Positions 35,733 through 48,420 of a DNA stretch of 64,000 bases are shown here, one piece after another. Origin of the DNA: Marsupella aquatica. Lineage: Eukaryota; Marchantiophyta. The position numbers and the translations under genes were made by a program. The notes under the pieces were generated by a model that was not told where the DNA came from, did not search any database, and worked only from the letters and a program-made list of their open reading frames with translations. Within the stretch, counting starts at the first letter, position 1; every line of letters starts with the position of its first letter. The stretch spans positions 17,422,001-17,486,000 of the forward strand of contig OZ316893.1 of the NCBI GenBank assembly GCA_973895155.1, written 5' to 3'.

Positions 35733-38700
35733 TGTCACACCATCGGCCTAGTCCTTAGGCCTATCTATATCTAAGATGGACATTTACCTTGTTAGTATTC
35801 GGGTTTCGGCAGGGAGGGACGTGCGGAGTGCGTATAATTCTCCCAAACTAGCGCTAAGTGCGCATCCATTTACTTACGAGCACGCTTAGGTATGCTTTGT
35901 GTTCCGCCGCCGGAATGTACCTTAGTCAACACGGGGTCAACCCTGGCTTACGGACTTCTAAGCCTTCGTGTTACTGCCTTTGATCCGGATCCATTAGTAC
36001 AAGTGCTCAACCCGGGCTCACAACCCCGTACCCTTAACCTGCACCCCGTGCATGCTTGGCGTAACGTGTTCGGCCCGGCATTGATACTTGCACACAAGAC
36101 TCATACATGCATTCATACATAACAGAAATCTTGATTTACACAAAGGAATTGAGGGGAAAGGATTTCATTCATATATGATCCTACACTTACAATTGGGTGA
36201 CCCAACACCTTGTGAATGAACGGGCCCAAGGCCGAGGAGTATACACTACAACGGAGCCCAGCTCCGCACTCACCCAACGAGCTTAGTCGTATACCCTCCC
36301 CTTGGCACTCTGACACTTCACCAAGTTTGGGACTCCCTGCGCGTACCGCGAATGGCCAACTTCTGAGTCTAAAATTCCCCCCCCCCATGCCTCTACCGGG
36401 GGGCTACTAAATACTAAGGGCCGAGGACCAGCCTGGCCTCATGCCCAAATCTACGCTAACTTATATCCTTGCTAAGCTGGTTACGGCTTGTCCTATTAGT
36501 CTAACCTATTCTGCATAGGCTGGCTCATGTATCAGCGCCGCTATCTTCTGGCCGGCACTTGTCCTAACAACCTATTTTAGCTACTCCTAGTTCTATTCTA
36601 AGTCTAACCCTCCGCTAATGCCTGGTGCGCTTGCCAGAGCCGTCCAAGTGGGAGCGGCCATCCCGCTGCCTATGGAGTCTGTTGTTGTCCATCTTGAGGA
36701 GTTGGACTTGGTCTAGCAGAGATTCATTCTCTCGCTTTGCCACGTCCGTCTCCTTAGCTGCCTCCTGGCATGCCTCTTCCAGTTGGTGGGCATTGCTCGT
36801 CAGCTTGTGCACCATCTGGTTTTGCTTCTCGGCTTCGGTTTGAAGCCACGCTACTTTGGCCTGTAGGACGGCAATCTCCGTAGTGTCACGTTGGGCCCAC
36901 TCTTTGGCCTCCTCCAGGTCTTTCTGCCAGATGACAGTTTGATTCTTCAAACCATCGATCTGGGTTTGGAACCGTGCAATTAATCTCGGCCTCCTTCCCA
37001 GCTTTGGCCTGTTCGGCTAAGGCTGTAAGGGCCATTTGCTAACAACTCATCGGCGGCTGCAACCTTGGGTCGTAGTTGCAAAAGCTCAGCCTCTCGAGTC
37101 TTGATTTTGCCCTTTAGGTACACGAACTCAACCCGGTACCGCTCTATCCTCTCAAAGGACTCCGACTGGGCCCGACTTGCCTTTACTGCGGTAACCAACT
37201 CCTGATTGAAGAAGTAGGCTACCTTCTGGGCCATGAACTCCCTAATATCCCGGGCAATCTGTTGGGAGAAATCTCCCAAAAGCCCATTCAGAAATGTACC
37301 CGGTACGAAGAGTTCCGGGTGGTCCAGGTTGTGCCCTCCGGATTTGGGCACGGGCAGATGTCAACTCGCGCGGGAGCCGGGGTAGTGACATCCAGCCCTG
37401 GGGATGTAGTGTTGGAAGGGGCTGGAGTGTCCTCCTCCATCATCGTGTTGTCCTCTGGAATAGCCACCGGTGCATCTTCTGGATCCTCGGGCTCAGTCAA
37501 GGCCTCCACCGCCCTGACTTATGTACTCGGCCCGGCCTGGTTGATCGCGTCTAAGGTTGCAATCACTGCCTCGTCCGGTACCTCTTCGGCCACGGCTATG
37601 GCTACTTGTGGAGGTGGGGTGGGTGAGGCCTGCGTGGCCGCCAGACTTTGGGCCTCAGGTTGAGGCCGTCTCTCCAAGGCCGGGAAGATCCACTTAGTCG
37701 GAACCAGCTTAGTTACGTTGGCCCGGGGAAGGGTTTGTCAATTGAATCGGGCGTACCACTTGAGAATGATCTCAATGTGGCTCAAAAAATACGCCTTCCC
37801 GCCGATGTACAGTGCCTTCCTTCGCCGTTCCATCTCTTCATGGAACTTCTTAGCAAAGTACGACGCCCACTTCCTAGGTCGATAGTTCTCAACCTGAATA
37901 ACCTGGGCAGCGGAGATCTCGCCCCAAGGTTCCATCATGTGGAGGGCGTACCTCTGGAACTCCAGCCGCTCGGCTATCTCATGGATGAGGCAAGTCTTCA
38001 TCACAAACCCCTTGTCCACTGACCCCTCGAAGGGAAAACTCGAGGATTGGTACTTGGCTCCTTTGCCCCCGGGAGCCCGTGATTTGACTTGTTGATCTCC
38101 CTCGGGTAGCCCGAAGATCATCTTGAGCCGCTCCTCTGTGAGGGACATATTCCTCCCTTGTAGCCGAGTCTGCTGACGGACGTCATCATAATTCTTGACA
38201 AACTCCGTCATGTCCTCCCCGTAGTACCTGTAGGTGTTCAAGGGGAGAGAGGCGAGGTGCTCAAACCCCTGAGTCTTCAAGTACACCGCATGTTTGGGGT
38301 GGAGGATGTTCTTATGCACGTTCTTCCCCATGCGGTGCATTATCACCTTGGCCGTGGCTACCGTCGCCATGGTTAACCCGGATACAGCTGCGGGTTCCTT
38401 CCTCTTCTTTCCCTGAGACTGGCTCCCGTGATGGCTCGGAGAGGGTGACATCTCCCCATCCTCCCGATCAGGTATGGGTAGAGCCACCGCCATTAGTATT
38501 GGGGCTGGGGCGGCTACGATCACCGTGTTGTCCACCGGAGCTGCTACTCGGGTTTGGGCTTGGGGAGGGGGCAATGTAGTGCCAGCTCCCTGGGTGCTCG
38601 CTCCTCTGGGCCGCCTAAGAAGGGGTGGGGTATCCTCGTCATCGTTGTTGAGGTCCACAACGTTGAGGACGGAGCGTACTTGTACTGGCGGGGCGACCGG

Positions 38701-39720
38701 CGGTGGGGATAGGCTAGGCTGAGGCTGATCCCGAGCCTGAGCCTGAGCCGGTGTTGGTGCGGGCATGGGCTTGTCTGGGCTGGCACCGGTGGTTGATGGT
38801 CTGGTTCCCATGAAGTTCTACAGGTGCCAATAGAGGTTTTCCAAAGCAAGTGTAGACGGCCTTGTCAACCGGGTAGTGCTGAACTCGCTATTGATGATGG
38901 CCTAGACCCAAGCGGGGATGTGATCAAAGTGGTGCCGTTGTAAGTCAATCGTGCTCGGGATAGTGAAGACCGCGTCCGGAAGCCAAAGCAATGCTTCCCA
39001 AAAGCCAATGTATTTGCCCCCGTCGACGAAGTATCCTGATATTTCTTTGGGTCGGTAAAGCTCGCTCTGGGATGGGTAATCAAAGTTAAGGAGATAGTGG
39101 TGGCGGCCTGCTAGGTGGATGGCTCTCTCGTACTCGCGTTTGATTTTGTATTGGCACGGGTTGGCGTGTTTTAATGAGTCAGCCAAGTGCCCCCCAATAG
39201 ATAGGAACTGTGTCCAGAATTGTATGGCCGAACTGGAAAGGATTGTGTGCGACATTCAGAGGAGATAGAAGGCGACTAAGGATGGGTGAGAGAATTGGGG
39301 TCTAAGCTGGCGCGTGGACTGAAGAACTGGTGCACTGCAAAGGATCGGCCCCCTTTTTATACCCTAAGAGCTTGTCGGTCGCTTGACGCCTTCTCGTTGC
39401 TTATAGGCCAAGCCTTTCATGCTTGCAGTGTACCGGCCACTCCGCCAGTCCGGGTCAGCGCGTGTCAGTGGCCGTCTCCCGGAGTTTGTTATACGGACCC
39501 AAGGGAGGGGGGCCATTACACGCTTGCAACCGGGCGTGCAAATGGCGACCCGCCGCCAGCCCAAACACAAATGCTCCTTATTGACTAATGATGTCCTACT
39601 CACAATGGCTACCTAAATACTGTTGTTACGCTAATAATTATGGCCTAAGGTACCCCTAACGTGCGTGCTAAGCGTGGTTAGGCCAAATCACTCATTACCC
39701 ACCGTACCGGTGGCGTCACA
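35733..39720 (-). mobile_element. element D: complete 3,988-bp member of the 4-kb TGT...ACA family
   Basis: Sense strand is minus. The 5' end TGTGACGCCACCGG is at 39720, and the 3' end at 35733 reads TGTCACACC on the plus strand. A 5-bp duplication, agcat, flanks it (35728-35732 and 39721-39725) within element F. No long terminal repeat is present, and the two ends share only an imperfect inverted repeat of about 14 bp. It encodes one long accessory-type protein (36615-39255). A conserved block near the 3' end (35887-35917) contains ttccgccgccggaatg. Confidence 0.85.
36615..39255 (-). pseudogene. long protein of element D (4-kb family ORF)
   Basis: This is the same protein as in the 55.2-59.3 kb copy. 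The N-terminal block has SSAIQFWTQFLSIGGHLADS, YPSQSELYRP and TIDLQRHHFDHIPA. The Pro/Gln-rich middle is followed by the core block, with ILHPKHAVYLKTQGFEHLAS, MSLTEERLKMIFGLPEG, APGGKGAKYQSSSF and ENYRPRKWASYFAKKFHEEM. The C-terminal third is coiled coil. Several stops and two frameshifts (about 37320 and 36965) break it. I do not recognise a family; the core resembles in style the putative plant transposon protein domain. Confidence 0.75.
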
Positions 39721-40290
39721 AGCATTTACGCTCGGGCTGGTGGTGGAGCACCATTTGTACCCCAGGTCACAAGCATGTAGGAATGCACCCTTGGGTCCGT
39801 ATAACAAATCAAGGGGGAGGCTCGCTGACACGCTCTGACCCGGACCTGCAGAGTGGCCGGTACACTACAAGTGTGAAAGGATCGGCCTATCAAAAGGAGG
39901 AAGGGACCGTTCGGCCGACGAGCCCTCATGGTATAAAAAGTGGGCCATCCTCTCCTGAAGCACCACCACTTCACCCTTTGCGCCAGCTTTGATCCCAGCT
40001 TACTTGTTTGCTCCTCAGTCATCCACCGCCATTCCCTGTATGTCTGTCACGATTATGTCCAGTTCTGCCCTTTGGTTTTGGCTTCAATTTCTATCCATTG
40101 GAAATCATTTAGCGAAGTTCCTGGCTGAGGTCAACCCGCGCCGGTACAAAACCGAAAGGTAGTACAAACAACTCATCCGCCTAGCCAGGCGCTCTCACTA
40201 TAATGGAGATTTCAGCCTCCCGTTCCAAAGCGAGCTCTGTCATGCCGACAAGATCTTTGAATACTTCTTTGACGGCCCAAAGTACGTTGG

Positions 40291-41051
40291 TACATCCTAC
40301 TAGCCATAGACTACTCCACCAAATGGGTGGAAGCGCGGGCAACGGCGAAGGATGATGCCGCTACCAGCGCCAAGTTCTTGTATGAGCAGATCTTCACTTG
40401 CTTCGGACCTCCCTTGGAGTTAGTGAGCGATCGGGGAACGCATTTCATCAATGAAATAGTAGAACGCCTTACGGAACAATACCTGGTCAAGCACCGCAAG
40501 ACCACCCCGTACCATCCAAAGGCCAACGGGCTGACGGAGAGGGCAAATGGCATCATTGGGAAGATCCTCAACAAAACAATAGCCGCGCACAAAACATATT
40601 GGGATGACAAATTATATGCTGCTGTGTACTCCTACAACTTGGCCTACAAGACTACTACCAGTCACAGTCCGTACTTTCTTGTGTTTGGACAACACTCATT
40701 GGTGGCGGTCAAGTTTGAAATTCACACACCACGAGTAAGTATTTGGGACCGCTTACCCGAGCCCAAAAGTTCTTTGGACAGAACTTACCAAATCAAAGCA
40801 TTAGAGGAAACCCAGGTACTAGCTGCCCGACATGGATGAAGCAACAGGTAGTTTCCAAGAAGCAACACAACAAAGGACTATGGAAGATCGACATCGTAAT
40901 AGGAGACCTTGTCCTTCTGTACAATAGAAGGTACATGCAATTTCCCAGGAAGTTGCATACTCGCTCGTTGGGACCTTTCCTTGTCAGTCAAATTTACCCG
41001 AACAGCTCCATTGAGCTCGCAATGTACGCCAGCGATTTACTTCCCACGTGA
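40291..41051 (+). pseudogene. Ty3/gypsy integrase core fragment
   Basis: The frame opens with YILLAIDYSTKWVEA, the first catalytic Asp block, at 40291. It continues with FGPPLELVSDRGTHF (second Asp) and YHPKANGLTERANGIIGKIL, where the third acid is the Glu of LTERAN. The C-terminal part (GLWKIDIVIGDLVLLYNRRY and RSLGPF) follows after one frameshift near 40820. It belongs to a gypsy lineage different from elements A and B. The 5' side is cut by the junction with F (40290/40291), and E begins 94 bp after its stop. Its parent element is not otherwise visible. Confidence 0.85.
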
Positions 41052-41144
41052 GTTAGTTACGATCGTGTGAAGAAGTACCATCATCAAGATGATACCACCG
41101 ATAGCGATGTTTGCGAGGACGCTTCACAGTTAAGTAGGGAGCTA

Positions 41145-43962
41145 TGTGACGCCGCTAGCACAACGGTTAATGAGTGATCCGGTCTAATCTATGCTTAGCA
41201 TGCGCGCTAAGGACATAGTAGTCCGTAATAATTAGCATAACAACACTAAAATAGGTAGTAACCACGACTAGGACATCATTAGTCAATAAGGAGCATTTAC
41301 GCTTGGGCTAGTGGCCGAGCACCATTCGTACCCCGGTTCACAAGCGTGTAGGGATGCACCCTTGGGTCCATATAACAAATCAAGGAGGCGGCTTGCTAAC
41401 ACGCTCTGACCCGGATCTGTGGCCGGTACACTGCAAGCGTGAAAGGATCGGCCTATCAAACGGAGGAAGGGACCGTTTGGCCGACGAGCCCTCAGGGTAT
41501 AAAAGGCGGGCCATTCTCTCTTGAAGCACCACCACTTCACCCTTTGTGCCAGCTTTGATCCCAGCTTACTCATTTGCTCCTCAGTCATCCACCGTCGTTC
41601 CCTGTATGTCTATCACGATTATGTCTAGTTCTGCCCTTCGGTTTTGGCTTCAATTTCTATCCATCGGAAATCATTTAGCAAAGTCATTGGCCGAGGTCAA
41701 CCCGCAGCAGTACAAAACCAAAAGGCAGTAAAAATGACTCATCTGCCTAGCCGGGCGCTCTCACTATAATGGAGATTTCAGCCTCCCATTCCAGAGCAAG
41801 CTCTGTCATGCCAATGAGATCTCCAAATACTTCTTCAACGGCCCAAAGTATGTCGGTTTCCAGGAAGCACTCCTTTGGCTTTTGGATAAGGTCTTCACAC
41901 TCCCGGGCACGATCAACTTACAACGACACCACTTCAATCATATCCCCGCCAAAGTCGAGGCTTCCGTAGACTACCAGTTTGGTACCGCAGCTACGGGCGA
42001 GACATCTATCCTAACCTCACTCGGCTTCCCCTCAGACTTGTTGAATCATATGGTGCCTCTTCTAGCTACAATCGTTGCCGACTCATCGGTGCCCGCGCCA
42101 ACACCACCTAGGCCTCAACCAAGCCAATCTCCACCACCGGTTGCACCACCCCTCTAGATGCAATCCATGGTAAACACGGTGAACATCAGTTCCAAAGACA
42201 AGGAAGCTCACCCTCCCCTGAACCGGCGACCTCAAGGTGCAAATCAGCATGCGCCGGGCAACCCAACACCACTCACACAAGCCCAAGTGGATAACACAGT
42301 GACAGTAGCAACCCCAGCACCAGTGCTTACGGCGGTAGCACTGCCGTCGCCCGATAGAGAGGATGGGGAGATGTCCCCCTCTTCAAGTCACCCCGAGAAC
42401 CAGTCTTAGGGTAGGAAGAGAAAGGAACCCATAGCCGTATCCGGGCTGCCTTTGGCCATGGTTGCGGTGGCCAAGCTGACCATGCATTGCATGGGGGAGA
42501 ATGTCCACAAGAGCATCCTCCACCCCAAGCATGCATGCTACCTAAAGACCCAAGGGTTTGAGCACCTTGCCTCTCTCCCTTGGAATGGAAGCAGGTACTA
42601 TGGGCAGGACATGACGGAGTTCATCCAGAACTTTGACGAAGCCCGCCAACAAACCCGAGCGCACGAGAGAGTGATGTCCCTCAATGAGGCACGTCTTAAG
42701 ATGATCTTCGGCCTACTCGAAGGAATAAATTGGGTGGAATCACGGGCTCCTGGGGGCAAAGGAGCCAAGTATCAGTCCTCTAGCTTCCCGACCAAGGGAG
42801 TAGTGGACAACGGATTCTTGAAGAGGACACGCCTCATCCTGGAGGTAGCAGAACGGCGGGAGTTCCAGCGGTACGCCCTCCACATGATGGAACCAAGGGG
42901 CAAAATATCCGCCACCCAGGTCATCCAGGTTGAGAACTACCGGCCTAGGAAGTGGGCGTCCTTCTTCGCCAAGAAGTTCCACAAGGAGATGGAGCGGAGA
43001 AGGAAGACTTTGTACCTTGGTGGGAAGGCATACTTTGCAAGCCACATCAAAATCATCATCAAGTGGTACGCCCGTTTTGATCGCCAAAGCCTCCCTTGTA
43101 TCAACCAGCCCGAGCTAACCCCATCGCAATGGGTATTCCCGGCCCAAGAGAGGCAACCTCAGCCTGAGGCCCAAAGTCTGGCGGCCGTGAGACCTACTAC
43201 CTCGGCCCCACAACCAGCCAATGCCGCCCCTCCAAATGTACTGGACGATGCAATTACTGCAACCCTGGACGCAATCAACCAGGTCAGCGCGATTGAAGCC
43301 GGGCTGGCAGAGGCCGGACCCGAGCCCAAGACTATAGTTGCAGAGGACGTCCCGCCACCCTCTACGGCTGTTCAGGAGAACCGCCCAGCCCAAGCTAACC
43401 CAGCCCCCTCTACCGTCATACTTCAAGGGCTGGATGTCACCACTCCAACTCCCGCGTGAGCTGAGGTCTGTCCTTGCCCAAACCGGGAGGGGCATAGTCT
43501 GGAATACCCGGAACTCTTTGCACCGGGCACATTTTGGAATGGGTTGCTGGGAGACTTCTCTCAAAAAATTGCACGGGATACCGGGGAGTACATGGCACGG
43601 AAGGTGGCCTACTTCTTCAACCAGGAATTGGTTGGAGCCGTGCAAGCAGGACATGCGCAAGCTGAGGCTACGCGGAGAATAGAGCGGTATTGGGTTGAGT
43701 CTGCCCACCTGAAAGACAAAGTTGCAGCCCAGGAGACCACACTCCAACTCCTACGACCTCAGGTAGCGGCCACTAAAGATCAGGTGGCCGAAGCTAGGGC
43801 CCAAGCAGCCTTGGCAGAGCAAGCCGGAGTCGGGAAGGATGCCGAGATCGCACGGCTCCGAACCCAGATTGATGGTTTGAAGGGACAAGCCATCATCTGG
43901 CAAAAGGATGTGGAGGAGGCCGACGCTTGGGCCCAGCGGGACACAGCCAAGATAGACGTATT
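41145..43962 (+). mobile_element. element E: 4-kb-family element, 3' end missing
   Basis: It starts TGTGACGCCGCTAG at 41145, with flank agcta. The leader is closely similar to F. TATAAAAGG lies at 41498-41506, about 100 bp before the ORF start at 41606. The coding region runs in one frame until homology to D and the 55-kb copy stops at about 43962, where CACTA-type sequence begins. No right end or matching duplication was found. Confidence 0.75.
41606..43962 (+). pseudogene. long protein of element E, truncated
   Basis: The start is MSITIMSSSALRFWLQFLSI. One frame holds throughout, with stops at about 41729, 41735, 42155, 42407 and 43457. Recognisable blocks are INLQRHHFNHIPA, ILHPKHACYLKTQGFEHLAS, MSLNEARLKMIFGLLEG, APGGKGAKYQSSSF and ENYRPRKWASFFAKKFHKEM. 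A coiled-coil tail (about 43620-43960) then breaks off at AQRDTAKIDVL. Compared with the 880-codon version at 56144-58786, about the last 100 residues are missing. Confidence 0.75.
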
Positions 43963-44335
43963 AACACCAAGCATCAATGTATCCCGCAACATTAACCCAA
44001 ATAGCGTTTAGCCACACAACGTTCTTCACAAATTAACGTCGTCTTTGAGGTTGCAGGGAAATTGTTGAATTTAATTAACGTAGTTCTGTACTACATATTT
44101 AATCAATTAACATTGTTCTGTACGATGTTATTATGGGTAACGTTGTCTCTAAACCCTACACCCCTAGTTAACGTTGTAAGTTGCAACGTTCAATTAGGGT
44201 AATGGCGGGTCTCCAAGGTTCCTAGGTTGCGGCTATTTTCCTTTAACAAAACATTGGGTTGTGACTCAAATGTGACTCACATTCAACATTCAACACTTCC
44301 CCTCTCCCCCTCTTGACCTCCTATCTTAATAGTGA
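43963..44335. repeat. CACTA repeat region upstream of the plus-strand CACTA gene
   Basis: It contains attaacgtcgtc, ttaacgtagttc, aattaacattgttctgtacg, gtaacgttgtc and agttaacgttgtaagttgcaacg, the same motif as the terminal arrays. It lies directly before the ATG at 44336 and could be promoter or intergenic DNA between the two divergent CACTA genes. Confidence 0.6.
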
Positions 44336-46254
44336 ATGACTATGGCTCATCCAAGCTACCTCCCTTCTAGTGAAGATTTTGATGCAGACTTGGTGGCTAT
44401 GGATGATCCAGGGGAGTTAGAAAAGGTGTGTAAAGCTATGCTATCGACACATTTGCTGATACATGCTTTCAACCAGAATTGGAAGTTCTTGGGAGGAAAA
44501 GGAAGCAAGGAGTCTCAGTTTCTGGAGTACCTGGAAAATATAGAGGCCAATGCTCCTGCCCTCGATGATTATGTAGAAACTGAAGATGCAGCTCTCTTGG
44601 GGGAGGTTGAGGGGCCTTTGATTGATGCTCTCAACTCCTTCCCATCCCTACCAAATGATATATGGGTGGGACGATCCTGCCTTCAATGGAATGCAGCTTG
44701 ATTCTCAGGCACCTAGTGGGACCCCAATCAAGAGCGTGGCCAGGGTAGCACATGACAAATTCCAGCTTGATCAGGATCAAGACTCTTGCAGGCAGAGGAG
44801 GCATCGTGATAGACCACACAACAGCAATAGCAGCCTTGATGAGAGAAGACGGAAGGGGAAAGGGAAGGAGCATAGAGATGCATATACACACAATAGAGGC
44901 AGATACAAAAGAAGAAGAACAGAGGGAGATGCAGGGGCAGATAGAAGAGAGAGGTACTCACCTCAGTGTGAACGTCACTCCCACAAGAAGCGATGACCTT
45001 CTCGTGTGCAACCTATAACTACTGTTGTGAGTCAAGACAAACTCCCAACCATCACCTTGGATGCGTTTGATGCTAGGCCAGATGTTCTGGATGAGAAGGC
45101 CCTCACAAATTGAGTGCAAACGTGTTGTGCCAAGCACTATCCTGGTTGGACAACTTGGAAGGATCTCGCGCAAAACCCAAAGAAGTTTCAGCTCCTCCTA
45201 AACGATGTGCGGGCTGAGTTTAGGAACGACCGTGAAATAGACTACAGGCACATCAGATAGAAGATTGTAGGCTACCTTGCAGATCGAAGGTTTAGATGGA
45301 GAAACAAGGTTCAAAAAATGAGATGCCCAAGGATAGAGCAATACCTGAAACTAGAAGGAATGAGCGAGGCCGACTTCAAGTTGATCGTGGCTGAGTTGGA
45401 AGCAGCACCTGACACCCCAGTAGGCAAGCAAGTGCACATGGGGGACAAAGCTACTGCAGCCTGCAAATCAAATGACTGCCTGCGTGTGACCAATTTCTGG
45501 GGCCAGGGAGGATGGCGAGGCTTCCTCATAACCTATGTAAGTCCCCCACCCTCTTCAAAGCACAGCTTGTTCATGCTTCGGCCGCTGCGGTGAGAACACT
45601 AACTTAACATCGTTTTTCCCCTCTAACATCGTACATGCTACAATTTACGTCTCCCCATCCTATGTTCTTTCTAACTAACATCGTCTCTCACGATGTTACA
45701 TTTAATTAACGTCATTCCTACATTGTTAATATGGCAGCTAAACCTTAAACCTTGATTTGAACAATGTTAAGTCAAAAACGTTGTTTGGATCTCTATAACT
45801 AACGACGGTGGTGACGACGTTCTCCAATTTCCTGCAGAAATGCAAGTTTGGAGCCAACGCCGAGCCAAGCGAGCAGGAGCGGCTCTATTCAAAACGCTAT
45901 GGCCTGGAGGCCCTATGGGCTAAGCTGGACTCTATCTTGAAGGACCACCCAGTGGTAAGTTACATAGTCAGGTTAGGTTCTTGCTATGCTAGGTTTTGCA
46001 TTCACTATTTGCACGAGGTATTAAACTGAAATCTTATGTCATGTGCAGGAGGATTGGACTCCTCCAAAGGGGTTAGTGGCATGGCCCATTGCAGAGGATG
46101 AGGAGGCAGATCATGGAGGGGAGGAGCCTGATATGCAGGAGGAGGCCCTAGTAGACTGTGGGCAGGAGGGCAGTTTAGGTACACAGGGCCGGTCTTCTTC
46201 TGACCTCTCCCCTGTAGTGGAGACTGCTAGGGGTCGTACCAGCCATAGACAACG

Positions 46255-46288
<34 letters not shown>

Positions 46289-46460
46289 AGAGAGAGGGGG
46301 AAGGAGGGAGAGACATAGAGAGAGGAGGAGGAGCCGTGTCGAGAGGGATGCCACTAGGGGACCCAGTGGCACTAGAGATGTAGTCCCCAGGAGTAGAGGC
46401 AAGGGAGCTACGGAGTTGGTGTCTGGTAGCAGTAGTTCAGAGGAGGATTGTGATGCCTAG
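44336..46460 (+). pseudogene. second CACTA gene (TNPA/Transposase_24-like), three exons
   Basis: The start is MTMAHPSYLPSSEDFDADL. After a frameshift near 44665 comes an Arg/Asp-rich tract (HRDRPHNSNSSLDERRRKGK). HYPGWTTWKDLAQNPKKFQL and a basic YLADRRFRWRNKVQKM region follow, resembling the plant Ptta/EnSpm transposase (Transposase_24) pattern. Introns are proposed at 45537-45837 (gtaagt...ctgcag) and 45955-46048 (gtaagt...gtgcag). Exon 2 reads KCKFGANAEPSEQERLYSKR, and exon 3 begins EDWTPPKGLVAWPI with an acidic, then Arg/Glu-rich end. In-frame stops occur at 44994, 45112 and 45258. It probably encoded the DNA-binding partner of the TNP2 transposase; the family call is tentative. Confidence 0.6.
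45537..45837 (+). repeat. intron of the CACTA gene filled with acgtcgt-like repeats
   Basis: Between a GTAAGT donor and a CTGCAG acceptor lie aacatcgtttttc, taacatcgtacatg, tttacgtctcc, taacatcgtctc, acgatgttac, ttaacgtcattcc, aacgttgtttgg and ggtgacgacgttc. These are the same motif family as the element's terminal repeats. Confidence 0.65.
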
Positions 46461-46826
46461 CCAGGAATCACTAAGCCGGTTTACATGGTAAAAGTAGGAG
46501 TGTACCCTAGAAACACCTTAGTATAGTAACAAGACAAGGAAAATATAAACAATTAAGGGTGACTATGGAACCCGGGCCGAGGCCGGAAGTAAGGACGTCG
46601 GGGGAGAGAACATGATTAGGGTTAGGGCGCGCTAAGCGTCGGCGGCTAGGGGTGACCAACGGGAGGGAAGACCAGAGGAGGAGAGGGGTAAGGACCGTTC
46701 GCGAGGAATGGTGGCTCATTTGCAAGCACAAACTGGGCAGACGACTACGGGAGGCCAAATACTGTCAGCTGCTTAGGCAAGCACTTTGGTGGGAACAGAT
46801 ACCAACGATCGAGTCAAGGAGAGTAT

Positions 46827-48420
46827 GAGCAATGTCAATCAAGCGGCACATTTTTGGGGATGCCTGTTCGAACAGGCAACTGAGTACATTGGGACTTACG
46901 AGGATGAAGAATCAGAGAGAGCAGCTCGAGAATGGCAGGAGCTCGCTCGACTGCGGGAGCTGTAGAAGTCTGCCTTCTTAGGAGGAGAACTCATCAAGGC
47001 CGAGTTCTTGTGGACTCCTACTGCCAATCAGCTCGATGACCTTCTATTTTTCAAAGACAGAATCGTTGGCATTCGGGAAGCCATCAACCGCTGCAACGAC
47101 GCGCACTGGGAGTTGAAGGGTAGCACGGAAGGGTGGACAAAGGCAACTGTGCTAGGAGAAACATCCACGGCAGCCAAGATGAAGAGGAAAGGAAACAACA
47201 ACGAAGAGGCCACCCCGGCAAAAAGAACCAAGGAAACCAGTAGAGCAGCAGAATAGGAGGCAGAGAGAAGCCAGGAGGTCGATCCCATCAATGCCATTCC
47301 ACCAAAGGATGACACCTGGAAAGGCTGGGCGGCGACCCTACCAGAGGAAGTGCAATTACATTTTGCACGGGAGGACGATGCATGCTTTACGGCCATGCAG
47401 ACCAGGAAGTACCAGGGCTTCATGGCCGGATCCAGCTTGGAAGCCTTTGTAAGATTACCATGGCTGAAGCCGGAGGTGCCGGACTCAAACTTATTAGAAT
47501 TCATGGGATCATGGGAACCCGAGACCAATTCCACGAGGGTGTATGGGAAGGATTTCTATCTCACTCCCCGGGTGATTGCCGATGGGTAATAAGACCAAGG
47601 TTGATACCAGGAAGACCTTACCTGACAAGGAGTTCCGGTCGTTCCCAGGACCATCAACAAAGAATGGCTTCTTCCGGAACACCTGCACCAACCCGCACAT
47701 CGGAGAGATGATCAATTTCTTGCGGGTGACCATGCATTGTAACTTGCCGAGGGCAGAGATCGGCAAGGCTCAGGTCTACCTGGCAGAAAGGCCAGACCCA
47801 AGCCGGGATTACAACGGGTACCTCCTCAACCAACTGAAGAAGATCTTGAAGGAGGAACAGCAGGCGATCGGCGTGGGAAGCGTGTCCCGGCTTGGCTATC
47901 ACATGCCGCTGTTGTGCCGGTATGCCAAAAGTCAAATCTTTGCCCCAGTACTTCCCCTATCGGCAAGGGCACCGGAGGAGGTTTCGGAGCAGAGGCCGGC
48001 AACAGAAGAGCCCAACCAGCCTGCCAGTCCTATGATCGAGCAGGTGTTTCGGCCAAGGAAAGAAGACTTGCCGATGCAGCAATCAGGCATGCAGAATCTG
48101 CTGAAAATGCTGGAGAAGGAGAGAACGGCACCAGCAACGGCAAAGGCACCGGTATAGGACACTGCCCTAGAGGCCGGCCTAAGCCAACTCAGGAGGGAAA
48201 ACCCCATTACCAGAGCCAAGGAGAGAAGGACGCCGGAACACAAGCCGGGAGTGCGAATGTATGTGGGAGCCTCAAGCCCCGAATCAGAGGCAGAGCAGCC
48301 TAAGGCTCCTTCCCACGGAGAGCAGAGGGAGAGGACAGCCTGGAACCCAGAGGAGGAACAAGAGCCCGTGATCTGTGAGGCCATTTTCACGGCAGGACCA
48401 GGGGAACAGAGGGGGAAGCC
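46827..48420 (+). pseudogene. transposon-type protein, N-terminal part
   Basis: It starts near MSNVNQAAHFWGCLFEQATE. In-frame stops (about 46963 and 47254) and a frameshift at about 47585 break it. Conserved-looking blocks are RLPWLKPEVPDSNLLEFMGS, RVYGKDFYLTPRVIADG and LRVTMHCNLPRAEIGKAQVY. The LTPRVIA block recalls the putative plant transposon protein domain of gypsy accessory ORFs. No enzymatic motif was seen. Confidence 0.55.

Larger units (their letters stand above)
35581..40290 (+). mobile_element. element F: 5' part of a 4-kb-family element, interrupted by element D
   Basis: It starts TGTGACGTCGCC at 35581 and continues to 35732. It is interrupted by D (35733-39720) and resumes at 39726. 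A TATA box (tataaaaag near 39934) precedes an ATG at about 40037. ORF1 then reads MSSSALWFWLQFLSIGNHLA up to FFDGPKYVG, where it breaks at 40290/40291 into unrelated integrase sequence. It is roughly 90% identical to the first 700 bp of E. The flank 35576-35580 is tcaaa, but no matching right end exists, so F is truncated or rearranged. Confidence 0.75.
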
